Assembly (NCBI RefSeq): GCF_018139145.2
Contig: NC_059500.1
Location: 46,832,072-46,896,071 of the forward strand
Length of the DNA stretch: 64,000 nt
Source of the DNA: Gymnogyps californianus
Lineage: Eukaryota > Chordata > Aves > Accipitriformes > Cathartidae
Direction: 5' to 3'
Program-made: the position numbers and the translations under genes
Part shown: positions 1-13,700 of the stretch, in pieces
Position numbering within the stretch: position 1 is the stretch's first letter
Layout: each line of letters opens with the position of its first letter
The notes under the pieces: generated by a model
What the model saw: the letters and a program-made list of their open reading frames with translations, nothing else
The model's database searches: none
Told to the model about the DNA's origin: nothing

Positions 1-2884
1 AAAAGTAACATATTAGGAAAGTGCTGTATTTTTAATTATAAAGTACAGAGTCATTCTTTGTGGCATTTTAATAGATTCTAGTGATATGTTGTGCTTGCTT
101 CACACTAGTGATACTTTAGGTGCAACACCTAAGAAAAAAAGTAATAGAAATACTTCTCACGCTTCCTAAACCATGTTTTGTGCTCTTTGCTCAAAGATCT
201 CAAGCTGTGACGAAGCAGAAGGGCATGCAGGCAGCAGATGGACTATTTCCTGAAATTGCCACAATGCCTGAAGAAAGAAGGGCATGGGCCGTTCCTCCTA
301 AACCACCCATGCCACAGGCACGGCCACACTGCAGCCCTCATGGGGGGCAGGCAGGCAACTGCCCCAGCTCATCTTCAGTGTTCCTTGGATACCTCTGGCC
401 ATCCAGCCCAGCTAAATGCTGCATTGGCTGTGAAACCCCACACTCCCCCTTTTTTCTGAGAAATTATTTTCTCGTTATGATTGAGCTGAATGTGTTGTTC
501 TCACAACTCTGTAAAAGATGCACTATTTGTCTGACTAGGAGGATCAAAGGAGGAAGTAACAACCTTTTCTGACCCATTGGTGGTTAGAAGCACCCCTGAA
601 CCTCAATCAGTGATTGTTAGGAAAGCAGATCTACAGGAAACCCAAACAGTTCTGGTTTTGTTTGTTCTAAAGCCAGTGAAATAGTTTGGTTTTCCCATCA
701 ATTTCAGAATTTGAGAGCAATCTAGGAGACTGCTAAATAAACTGGCAAGCGTGGGAGCCAGAGCCACTGCTGAAGTTTAATCATATTCACATGAGAATTC
801 ACCGGAACCTGGCAACTTGCCACCATACATCTGCTTGTTTATTTTATTAATCTTTTTCCAAATTCACAGGTTTGTCAGAGATTAATAAAAGTTAACCAGT
901 TCTTACTTTGTACTCTAGCTCTGTTCATAAAAATATATGCCAATTGAAAAGAAACTGTGAAAAAAAGCTTATGCCAATTTCCTTTCCTTCCTTGAGATGG
1001 TCCTGAAAACCCATCTGTTCTGGGAAGTACTCCACCTGTGAGCAGATGCCTCCCTGGCTTGTGCTTTATTTGCTTGTGTGCCTTAAATTGGAAGTTCTTT
1101 GGGCAGCAGGTCTGCTAACCACTTAGAATGCTTCCTTTATTGGAGATGGCTGTGTTAACACTAATAGCAGTACTAGTACTGTCTTGTTCTGTGTCAGAGA
1201 GAAGATAGCAACACGCTCTAAAACTGCCAAATAGCCTGCTCCCCCATGCTTCTTGTAATGTGGCTTCCCAGCAATCAAATTGCAACAATCATGCTCCTGT
1301 AATGACAGTGGTGAACAACAGTCATGACACCAGTGACAGTAATGACAGCACCTGAGATTTTTTTTTTTTTCTGTAACAGAAAGCAGTAGCAATTAATTTG
1401 GCAGTTTCTTACTGAGCAGTTTCTGTTTGTTATCCCCACAGCTTACTTAGGCAGGGTAATGGTGTAACTGCACTGCTTTGCTCAACGCATGAGATAGATA
1501 GCTTAGTAATTAGAAAACAGAAAAAAGTCACAAGGGACTAAGTCCTGTGCTTGTTGAAGTGAAAGAAAAAGCCCTACTGGTTTTAATGGAGGAGGATAAA
1601 GCCTGTGGAATGCAACCTACAACTTTGAAACAAATTCATTAATAATAGGCATTCAGCTGTTTCTCCTCAGACATGCATGCTTTTTATACATCAGCAATGT
1701 GACAGGGGAAAATGTCAAGCTTTTTACTTTGACTGTAATATTGGAATTTTTTGGGCATCGGTAGCACTTGTTACCAAAATCTGTATGATTTTTGCAGTGG
1801 TTTGGTTATGGCTTTGATCATGGCACCATCTAATGAAACATTCTGACTTCTTTGACTGTGTTTCCTATGGCACATAGGAAAAGGAACAGCCAACCTGAGA
1901 TGCCAAGAGAGTCTTAACAGAGAAAATATCCAATGTTTAAATCAAATAATTCATTAAATCTAACATTTTAAACAATAGAGCAATACTGTATCAAAGTGTG
2001 AAGCAGATTCCTGCAGGACATACCCAAAGCATATATTCTGTGTCTGGAAGTGGGTAAAGAACATAGTTAGCTGTCTACAAGATAGATCAGAGGTATTACT
2101 CCAGTCATCTAGTCACATTTCCCATTAGATAAGGCAAACAATTTCGCTCTGTGATAACTACATTAAATCCTTAATTACAGAGTGACACTGTAGACAATTC
2201 AATGTAATTTCAAAACACCTTGCAGCAGCAAGACACCTCTCTGTTGACAGCAACTAAGGAAGCTGTAACAGTCACTTACTGTTGTATAAATCTGCTAAGA
2301 ATAGTACTTGATGATTGCCAACAAGCTATTTAGCCTTTGGATTACAACTGTCTGCTTCAGACAAGAGGACGTTTCCTTGCAAGGGAAAGGGGTAGTTGTG
2401 CATCATGTTCTTGGAATGGGTTGTAAACTGGAAGGGTTATAACTGCTTTAGAGATTGCAGGCCAACTGGATTATCTTTTGATAAATCCTAACATGTTCCA
2501 TCCGTTTCCATCACACCACTGAGGGTGACCACACAGTTGCTGATAGCATAGCAGTACTACTTGAGAAACACACTTTGCTACAACTATACACATCCCCTTC
2601 TGTATTAGTCAAGGCTTCCCTCGGGAAGGTACAAGCTTATGCTCCTTGTGCTAATGGCAGACATAAACTTTTTCTGCTTATCTTTTTAACCATGAAAGCC
2701 TCATATCTTCAGAATCACTAGCAGCTTGGGCTCAGTGTCATGCTGATCTGCCCCTTTTAAGCCTTGACGGAGTGCTGCCCACTAGAACGGGGGTTTGGGC
2801 TGTTGAGCAGCTCCTCTTGCAACCTCTAGCCGAAGCTACTGCCTGTGTTCCCCAGCAGGTAGGTCCGTTTTAGAAATACTGGGT

Positions 2885-2926
2885 ACATGCAGTCACAGAT
2901 TCACATGCAGTCATAGCTTCACATGC
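2885..2926. repeat. 18-bp tandem duplication, 2.3 copies
   Basis: acatgcagtcacagattc is followed by acatgcagtcatagcttc and then acatgc. The two units differ at two positions. Confidence 0.8.
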
Positions 2927-3422
2927 TTCCCTGTCAGCCTTCTTGATCCCAGCAAGAACAATCTTCTGAGCATGCACAATGTGTGGCATCCTAATTTCTG
3001 CCACCCCTCACTTCTCCTGCACACTTCTCCCATATCTCTTTGTACAGTGCCACATAAGACAAAAGTGCTGTGGGGATTTTGCATAGGCTATGCATCCCAG
3101 GGGAACACCTGCTGTTCTGCTTGTGGAGCTTCAGTGCACACCATGCAGAATTTCCTATGCAGTTTATTCCTATAATTTATTGTACAAATCTCATTCTTAC
3201 ACACTCAGGAACCTGTGGGGGGAAAAAAACCCCTCACCTCAGGCACCCAAGCATTGCAAAGTGAAATGAATCACTGCTCTGAAAATTTCCATCCTTCTCT
3301 CTTGTAAACAGCTGCACCACCAACATGACTAAAAGATTCACTCCAAATAACACAACAGGCGGTTTCAGTGAGCTAAAGGGTGAGCTGCCTACAAGAGCAG
3401 TGCCGAGGCAGCTGGAAGTCTG

Positions 3423-3448
3423 CCACCTCCTGTAAAGACAGGAGGTGG
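3423..3448. repeat. Perfect 10-bp inverted repeat
   Basis: ccacctcctg at 3423-3432 and caggaggtgg at 3439-3448 flank taaaga. It sits inside a locally GC-richer stretch (about 3370-3590) that is open on both strands. Confidence 0.7.
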
Positions 3449-6400
3449 GACAGAGAACAAGGCAGCCATGCTGGGACTCTGCAGAGGACCACGAGGACCA
3501 GCAGCACCCGGGAATATCTGTGCAGGGCCGTTGCGGTTGCAGCCACCCATCTAATGGTCTTGCTGTCCAGGGGACTCTGCATTAGATAAAACTACACAAT
3601 CACCACCTTCATAACACACCTGTTGTTTCAGGGACCGTGGTAGCTAATTATGCTGTGTTTTGACTTTGAACTGGCGGTTTAAGGAGCGCATTTAGAAACG
3701 CTGAAGTTCACACCTTACCACACAAAATTTAGCTTGATGGCCTCATAAGAAGTCCCTCTGTGTTCAGGTAACCAGACTACATGAATACCATTCCAGAAAT
3801 GTTGTCTCCAAACAGATTAATACTTTCAAATTATCTAAAACTATGTCACTCTACCAGTAGCGCAGCCTCTGCTGATAAGTTGCACCTGATGACTGGGATA
3901 ATAGTCTGTTGCTTTTCCAGAGGACATTAAATTATGCTTATATTGAGAGTAAAAGTGGATTTTTCCCCTGCTTATTTCCCAGATATGTTTACTTCCTGTG
4001 TTAGGAAAATGATGCTCTCCTCTCTGCCAAAGCTTTGCTCTGCCAGCAAAGCTGCTACTCTCCTTTGTGACATTCAGTACCCTGCTTATTAATATTTGAC
4101 AATCGTGAGATTTATTGGCAAATGTGTTAGACAAAATATTTCAGGAACACTACGCTCTGTATCAACTCGTAAACTTACTCTATGCCAATTACACTTGCTG
4201 AGCATTTGGGAAATGTAATACGGCATTGGATACTTTTGAAATTTTTATCCAAGACTGGGGGAAGTAAGAAATATAAGCTCTGAGTGTCTCAAAGCTGCCT
4301 TTATTTTCGTAAATATTTTCTGTTTTTCCAAGGCAGGTAAGTTTCTTCTGATAGGCTAGATTGCCTTCTAGGTACTCCCATGCACCTGTGCAAAGAAGGG
4401 TGTAAAGGCCACCTCATTCAAACATGTACTCTTCATAGTCGTCTTGCATGCAGCTTATGACCGCCCAAGAAGCAATGGAGATGAAAATCAGATGCAAGTT
4501 ACAGCCCAGAGTTGTTTCCTTGGATACCAAAATGCTGTGATTTATAAGCTATATGATTAAAATTATGATAATTTTAGCCTTTCACATGCTTCTCCTAATC
4601 ACGAACCTGAGATTATGTGTTTATCTCAATGTGTAGCAGTGAAATACCACTCTGATTAAGAGGGCATCAGTTCGAGATGAATTCATTTTGTTTATACTGG
4701 TAAGCAGAGGGAAAAAGACATTTTTTGAGGTTCTGTCCTCTGATGTAACATATAACTTCCCTTTACTTCACTGGGAGTGCCATGAGTATATCAAACAAGA
4801 AAATGTGACCTTTGCTTTTCTGAAGAATCAATCTCAAAATTCTTTGTTTTGCCTTGTATACATGTCATCCCCTGGAGAGTCTGTACAATACTGTAAAATG
4901 ATAGTGTTTTACACATCTGAAAATAGGACTTAGGTCTGCATATGCACACCATTATGAGCACCTGTTACCTAATAACAGCTAATTGTGTATCTAAAAAAAG
5001 AAAAAAAAGACATGAAAGTATGGAGAAACATTTCCCACATCCTTCAAACAGTTCAGCAGAGAAATAGGTTTTTAAACTTGATTTGAACTTTGTCCAGGCT
5101 TTGAAGAGAGCAGCTCTTTGCCTGCAATGTCTGAATTGGGAATTCTGGGGGAGCTCCCTTGCTGTCAAAATGCAGCTGGAATGAAACTCACTCTCTACCA
5201 GGGAGGACATAGCATCAGTACCATTAAGATGCTGGCTAATTATATAATCATAGAGCTCTTAAATGCAGACAAGTCTCATACTGAGTCAAGGTACAAGTTT
5301 ACATGTACAAGATGAGCGGGTTGAAGCCTTTAATCAGATTACTGGCAGCAATCATTCCAGCCTTTCTAGTTCCTTTTCAATTTTCTTAATTTATTTGCAT
5401 CTGTCTAGCTACTGTATTTGTCCTCTGTGAGGCCTAGGCATTCAGAAATAAAGGGTTTTTTCCTTTGTCATGTTAATTTGAACTTAATAATACCTGCAAA
5501 GTGGTGGATGTATGAAACAGTAGGCTGAAATCATCCCAGCTTCTCTGTAGTTGAGGAGTTGTGGGATGGATGCACTATGCTATGGATAGAAAGGACAAAG
5601 ATACACTGCTTCTGCTTTTATTTTTCCCTATCAAAGTACCTATACTTCTTTTTCTTTCTGTCTCCCAGTCTCATCTTCTATGTCCATTTTCGCTTTCCCT
5701 AATACTACTTTTTCTCTTATTTATTTGCTTAACCTCCCCTGTCAATATCCCTTTTGTTTATAACATAGCTCTGGCTAATATTTGTGGCCAGTACTATAAA
5801 AAGGGGGTTAATAATGCAATAGGATAAAACTGACACCCAGACAAATGGCTACTTTTATTCTATTTTAAATAACAATTCATGAAAAACACTTCAATTTTCA
5901 CATCCTTTCTATAAGAAGATAAAGCAGCAATAAAAGATAAAATGTGTACACATTTTTAAAAAATGCCTAAAAGGGAGTTGCTTGTCAAAAGTTTTGTCGT
6001 ATGTTGAGTGAGCTTTTAAGATGGTCCTAGGGCCAGATTGCCTTGACTCTTTCACATATGACTAGCAGATAGGTGATGGGAGCATTTGACAGAGAACTGG
6101 GCTTCTTGCGGAATAGAATGGTGGCCTGAGCTCACTTCCTGAAGCACTCTGAAGGGTTAGAAGACTTGAATGGCTGCCTTAAGTTAGACATGTAATGAAG
6201 GGAGGATGTGACCCATCTTTCTTCCCAAAAGATTATTTAGATAATCTGTGCAGATGAGGACTTGGCAAAAGTAAGCTTGTTAGGAAGGAGACTGTTCAGA
6301 AGGTTCAACTAAGAGTCTTTTTTGGTGGTTGTAACACTGCATGTGGCTACACTGCAAAAGTGCTGATTTGTTCTTTAGTATTTCCTTTAAAAAGTGACAG

Positions 6401-7675
6401 TGCATTTAGCCTGAAGAGAAACTGAAGTTCTGCAAGAACAGCTGCTGCAGCTAGTAAGTTCTTGACATGTTTCCTGCTTGCCATGTGTACTCTGTCACTG
6501 CTGCACTCTGATGGAGACAATATAGGGATGATGTTGTTTCTGACCTTTCTAACTACATTCATATGACATTGAGTGCTCACATGAAGGCTGCTTCTTGAAA
6601 ACTTGGCTACTGATGTAAAACAGTTTAGAAGGAACAGTTGCAAACATCATTCTGCTTCTTCAGTTGTGCAGCGTAAGACTTAAGAGCTATGATTTCATTA
6701 AAAAGAATTTTGCCCCAAACTAAAGACTATAGCACTGTTTGCGTACTTTCTCAGGGCTTTCTCAATGCTAAATCCGTATGTATATACCGCTTCACATTTG
6801 TGTATATGGTCTTTTCTTAACCTAATTGTAAAAAGAGTCTCTCCTCAACATACACACATCCCTTCTCATGTGGAATTCTCTTGACCTCTTTCCTCTTAAT
6901 TCCAATGATCAGAAATCTTGGGAGTTAACGAGGTCATGGGTTTAGTAATGGGATATAATTTCTTTCTAGCTCAGTAGTTCCGATCCATTCCCACATAAAT
7001 AATAGTGTGAATGGACGCTAGTTGTACTTATTGTGATTCTTCCTGTAAAGATGCTGTATGACAAACTCCTAGTCCTTTGTTCAGTTTAAATGATCAATTT
7101 ATTACTTACAATACTTAAATCCTCCAGGGTGATACCACTAAGGCAGAGGCATACTGGTATACAGTGCTCTGACTCTCTCTTTAACACGTCATTTTTGCCT
7201 GAATAAATAAAAAGTTCTACTTCTGACTGTTTGTGTAAAGCCAGCAGGTACCTTCAGTTCTAAACATCAAATAATAACAATTTTGATCCACCATTTTTCT
7301 GAAATTGTATCAAATGGAAACTTACTGAGTGCTTAAATTGCAATCTTGTAAATTTAGCCTTCAAAGACTTATTTGATGACTAACATCTCTCACAGAAGAG
7401 GATTGGGGAATGGAAGAAAATGCATTTATAGATTATAGTAATCAGTGCCCTTATTTCTGTATTCAAGACTTTCAGCTGTGACAAATTCCATAATAAGGCT
7501 ATATTTGGATTTTGCATTTGAGTCTCTCGTTTGTCTTAAAAATACAAAAAAAACTTGTGCAAGGTGCTCGGCTACTAACCAAAAAAAAATCTAGATCAAA
7601 TTGATCATAGCTTATGTTTGCTACATTTATATTATGGTTCTGGTAGCTTCACAGAACTCCATTTGCTTTTGGGTT

Positions 7676-7752
7676 TGATCCTACCAAAATAATTAAGGAT
7701 TTTGCTATCAATTTCAACAGCAGCAGAACAAAATCCTTAGTGGCCTGAAAAA
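7676..7752. repeat. Palindromic ancient repeat fragment (possible)
   Basis: An 11-bp perfect inverted repeat (taaggattttg at 7694-7704, caaaatcctta at 7739-7749) surrounds ctatcaatttcaacagcagc. The internal phrase resembles the 'gccattgacttcaatgggagc' motif common in old amniote repeats. The family is not named with confidence. Confidence 0.3.
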
Positions 7753-10700
7753 GTCCTCTAGGAGAATAATAAACTTTGCAGTCCTCCCAAATCTTTGTAA
7801 GTTCTTTCTGTTTTGCAATAAATACTGTGGCACATAATATTGCTCCTGTCCCACTCCCTTAGACATTTGCTGAAGAACTCGGAAGACATTGATTTCGTTG
7901 AGCCAGGCTCTCCAAGAATTTGTCAGTGTGCCAAATGTGAACAGTCACCAAAAATGTTCTATCCACCAAACAAACTGTTGACTCAAAACGTGTCAGATTG
8001 CACTGTGGGTATGATAAAGTAATGTTTTTATTTAACACGGTGCAACAATTCAAACACAGTTAAGAAGGGGAGTTTACAAGTGATAATAGTAATTTCACAA
8101 TCACTGTGAAAGTGAAATAACTCATAACAAGGTCAAAGAAACAAGCCAAAGCACTTAAGCCATTGCTTACTTCAGCAACTGCTTTTGAAACACAAAATGC
8201 TCATAAATAAATGTTTATGAGAATGCTCTGACTCTGGGTTTTTTTTTTTATCTTCAGTTGAGTGTTTACAGTAACATTTTATTGACTTCCTGTGCTAAGG
8301 GACTATCATAAAAATATTTAAGGAATGACTATATTTAATCAAATAAACTTCCAAAGCATGTTTTTTGGGGGGATACTAACAGATTAAATATTTACTACCT
8401 AGATTCACAGTGGGAAGAATTGCAGGTACTTCATGATAACAAATATGGTTTATATAACTTTTTTGACCTTTTCATTTGCCATGGGAACGCATATTATGTT
8501 ATTGACTGCCAGACATGAAACCATCACAGCAACAGGGGCAGTGCTCTCTTAAGAAACATAAATTGAAATGATAATGTGGAGTAGTCTGAAAATATATTAA
8601 AAGAAATTGATGCTCTGAAATACACTGTAGTAAATTTGTAGACGACAAACAAGACTAAATTCCTGTTGCCTTTGTCACTACAGAACTGAGAGTAAAATAC
8701 CTCATCCCTTCTCTGAAAAGATCAGACTTAGTATTAAATGGTTAGTAACTTAAGGGTAAGAAAATGTGGAATTTCAGTCTATGGGAACACTGACCTAAAA
8801 GAAGGAAACTAACTTACAACTTCAGAAAAAAACCCACCAACTCCAAGCCCTGTTTTTTATTGCCTGGCAAGCATCTTTCAGCTATCCCACTGATTTTCAT
8901 TTATAGACTTAAAGATTGGATTTAAAATAATCAGTTTTCCTATGGATTTCACATGGGGCACTTGGGTATACAATTTATTGATTAGATGCCCACAATAGGA
9001 AAACATCTGTTGTTATGTTAACTGCTCTGTCTAATGTTTTTAATTATTTCAGGGTTAAGCAAGTCAAAATTTCTCTACAGCCCTGGGAACACAATCAACA
9101 ATGCTGAAGAACCTAACATAATGTTAAGTACATCCCAAAAGGTTAAATGATCAGTTTGGATTCACTGTCCCATTTGAATGAACACCAAATCAGAGCAAGA
9201 TGATGATCTGTAACCCAAACAAAAAAAAAATTGTGAGATCTTTTTATTTATATATACTACTACAGATTTAGCAACCCTATGTATGAAAAGCTGCATGCTG
9301 TTGAACTTCAGGTCATGATGTTTCAAGTAATAAAGCACTGCAGGTTCTCTTTGCCTTTAGGAAGAACAGGTGTGCTGCATGATTGCAACTTGACTTCGCA
9401 GCTGTCCAGGCAAGGAAGTTCTCTGTTTGCATGAATGCATACAATGCCTGGCATTTAGCACCAGGAATTTTTTTAAGATAAATTTTGTAGGTATTTTCTT
9501 AAGTTGAAGCTGGCAAACCCTTTTTAATAGTAAAAGTAATAACCATTTTGGCTTCTGATTATTAATATCACTGTAAGTGAGAAAGTGAAATACTGACAGG
9601 AAGTGTTTCTAAGTGCAACATTCAAAGAATGGAGTCACCATGAAAAAGTCCCTGGCTAGTTCCCATTTTGCTGTTGATCACTGCTCCACCCAGCAAGCCA
9701 ACATGGTTTATGAAGTTTAAGTAAAACAAATAAACTTGCCCACCTTTAACGTACTAGAGAATAGAATATGTGTGTTTCATAGAAGAATAGGCAAAAGTTG
9801 CAGGAATACACAACACCTAGCTTTGAGACACTGTATTTCCACAAATCAAAACAAAACCTGAACTATCTATCTGGTAACTATTTACAGTTAAAAATAGCAT
9901 GCAAGGAAAAACTGAGGAGAATATAGGACTCAACTAAAAAAATAACAAACATTAAGGATAGAAAAAAGAATGAAAATGGAAATAATTGCAAAAACTGAAA
10001 TATTGATGATAAAGATGAAAAAAACAGTGAAGTAAGTTTTTCAAGGTTATGTGTACATCTTTTGAAATATTTCTACTGAGAATTAATTCTTCAGTGCTCT
10101 GTATGTGGGAGTGGGAGTGTGGTTTTGTTTCAAAGACTTGTCTTCCATTTGCAACAACTACAAAGACTAATCCATTTTGTGTTTCATAAAAGCAGTTACA
10201 ATTCAAGAGAGAAACTTCAGGAGTCTATATGCACATATGATGAGAAGCTCAACATTATTTCAGACTCAACACAGCTAATATATTCACTGTGGTTTATCCA
10301 AGCAAGTGATATAGCTATGAGACCTGTACTGAGATATCAGCTGGAATTCAAGCATGCTTCTCCCCCTGCTTGTCCACTGTAGGAATGTGACTTCACCCCA
10401 CTGGAAAAAGAATATTTTTGGGACTACTCATGTACAAAAGCTCTTGCAAATTCAGGCTTTAGCAATGTAGTAGCAGCTCAATAGCAAAGTTTGGATTGAT
10501 CTTGATTGTGCAAGATTAATGTAATTAATAATATTGGCTATTTGATCATAATGACAATCATATTCCTCCTGGACAATTATAAATATTGTCTGAAATATTC
10601 CTGCAGCCTCATGCATGGGGCTAGAGCCTATCTCTCTGTGAGAAGTCCACAGCAAGTTAGTGGGACTGTATAAAGAGATGGGAAATCAACCGTACACATG

Positions 10701-13700
10701 AGCATTGAAGGTCATCATATGTTAGTATGAAGCAGAAAACAGCCCTTTCACTGCTAACAGAACTCAGTGACAGTTAGTCCCTGTGTTAGGAAACAATTTC
10801 TGGAGCAAAATAACCTTGCCCTGAGGTTATGGACACCTCAATTCTCATTTGGCTGAGCCTACACATGTACTTAGAGGAAATACTGAGTAGAAAGGTGAAA
10901 ACGTTACCAAAAAGTCATTAACTACTATAACCACGCCAGTAGCAAGTGACAGAGCTCTGTTATTTTAGTCCTATGTAGCTTAAGAAAGTCAGACACCTCA
11001 AACATACAAATAGGTGAAAGAAACAGGTTTTCTGGTCCTTACAGATTTTCTTAAAAATGATTTGTCTCCTACTGCCCTGGTGGCTCTTTTCTCCTGATGG
11101 TATAATTCACATCAAGCTTTTCTTTTAATGCATAACGAAGAACTCAAATGAAGTTTGGAAAGCAAGAGTACTAACAAGAGTGTGATCCTATCATATTTTT
11201 TCTCTCCCATCTCTGCAATAAATGGAGCAGATACCGGTTTCTTAATAGCCTATTTTTAGGTGAAGGGCATCCGGCTTTTACAGACATGCAGACCTATTCC
11301 CTATCAAATTTTCCTGGCCTCTTCTTCAAATTCATCTTCAATTTTAGGCTACAAACAGATGATTTGCAGTCATGACTGTAATAAATACCCATGAAGGGAA
11401 ACAAGATTGGAACCTTTCTCCACATTTCAATGCAATCAAAAAACAGCTACTTGTTTTTTCTCTTAAAGTTGTTCCTAAATAACATTTGAATACCAATATA
11501 CAGTGATAACACAGAGAAGCTCAGTAGAAATGTTGAGTCAGAAATGACACCATTATCTACAGCAAAACTAGTGGGTTAAAGAAAAAATTTTCTTCTAACA
11601 TATTCTACATAGCAGTGTTTTCAGGAGATATCCCAATCAGAATTATGATAAACGCTAGCAATTATGTCATATGTGCAACTCGGGAATGTGCAGTCAAAAC
11701 TTTATCTATAGTTCTTTGATGACCTCTTCTTCAGCACAGGGTCTCATTACCTTTGACAGTCTTCTGTTTAGACATCAAGATCTGAATGCAGAGAGCTCAC
11801 TGAGGGACAGAACACTTGCAAAAACTTTTGAAGTATCATGATAGATATGTTGCTTCTCTGTTATTAAAGGTTTTCCAGATACACATTTTCACTGGATGGA
11901 GTCACAAGAAGATTCAGACAGTCCAAAAGAAATTCTCCTATGTTGGATTTTGAAGGTGGAGGAGGAGGAATTCTTAATGTCTTACAAGCTTCTGTTTCGT
12001 GTGCTCCTGCTTTTGTTTGTTCTCTGTTACGCGTATTCTTTTGTTCTTTCTTTTGTGACTGGAAACAATTACTAAAACTTTTTTTAGCATTTTTCACTAA
12101 TAGAAAATTCACAGTAGTGCATGCTTACTCATGTCAGACTTAGAAGCAGCAACTTTTTAACTACAGAACATTTGCTTGATTGCTTACACAGCCTAATGCA
12201 GCATCTCATGCAGTGTTAGAAAGTCACAGTCTGCCTAATTATCACCGTTTAGAGATAGTGCTGAAAGACATTGCTTTTGGAGCCCTAGCTGTGTAACTAT
12301 GTTAGTACCACCCTTTGTCTGGGCTAATTAAGTTGCTTATGCAACTCTGTTGTATCTGGTACCAGAGTTCCCTTCAGTATATTTGCATAGTGCTGCACTG
12401 TGTCGTACAGACAGGCCATAGGAGCTAGCCTTAGCACAAGAGTAGTGTGTACCAGCATTTGCTTTTCCATATGATGATGTGATACTATAATAGAAAGATA
12501 AATACACTGGAACTCTGTTCCTGTGCAGTTATAAAGGAATGTGTCTGGAAAAAACATGTGGGCTTGGTCTCTACTTCCATCCAGCAGAGGAGGTTTCTCA
12601 GGGTTTAGAGCTCCTGCTTAGCTAGGGAATAAAACCATGTCTTCTTGACTTGTTACTAACTAGTCATGACCCACACCTTGAAAAGATTTCTGAAATGAGT
12701 GCAATAAAACTTGCATGTAACTCTCTGCACATGCAAAAGCCAGATGCAATTTCTTGTTTTGAAATACTAAGATATCACACTGATAGACGAGTAATGCATG
12801 AACACTCTTAGAAACCAAATTTTCTGCTCCCCAGTGATGTATGTGAGCAAAGCTATACACCCATGTGCACAGCACCTCAAGAGCACGATTTTATCGGTAA
12901 AATGGCACCAAAACCCATTGAAAATGCACTGCATCTCATAGTTAAATTCCCTGACATGAATCCTGAGTACATTCTTCTCTAAAGATGAGATACTCTTTAA
13001 AAGGAAAAACGTAAAACAGCACTGAGAGACTTAAGAACAAATGGTTCATTATCAGAGGGTGCAGAATGCCAAGCATGGGAGAAGGCACTTCTCTACATGG
13101 AAGATGTTGCACTGGTGTTAGATTTCCCTGAAAGACATTCTTGCTCTGCCAGACAATGAACTGGGAGTTTTATACTCTATTGTCAGAGTAACCTGAGGCA
13201 TGCACTCAGACCAGAGTGTACTTCTATTCAGGATCTCAAAGAGAAGGCATAGCTTTGAGAAGGAGAAAGCCACAAAAGCCAGTAGAAGTCTGCAGGTGCA
13301 TGCTACAGGCTAGTACCTGCATTTTCATTTGTTTTCTGTAATTACTGCTTTTGTAGAGTTTAAAGATGCAAACATTTATACTAGTTTGTGTTCAAATGGA
13401 ATTTTCATTTTCCAGGTTGCTTCAGATATGAAGCAGAATTCTTATACTCCAGTAACACAGCTTATTGTAAATTAATGAGTGTAGCATTACTGAACATGTA
13501 AAATCTTTATAAATGCAATCTCACTTTAAATCTGATGCTTCTTTAAAAGGGTGAATTCAAATCATGCTTTTATCTAAAATGACATTTCTACAGTCATTGC
13601 AATGTTATTTAAAAAGCATGAAACTAGAAGACTAGTCAATAAAAACATTCAGATATTTACTCTAACATTTTACTAATTTCTTCCCCTCCTCTGACAATTT

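Noticed and set aside
120..572. 150-codon plus-strand frame at the left edge
   Set aside because: Mixed proline/cysteine-rich translation without a recognised family. No promoter, CpG island or splice evidence.
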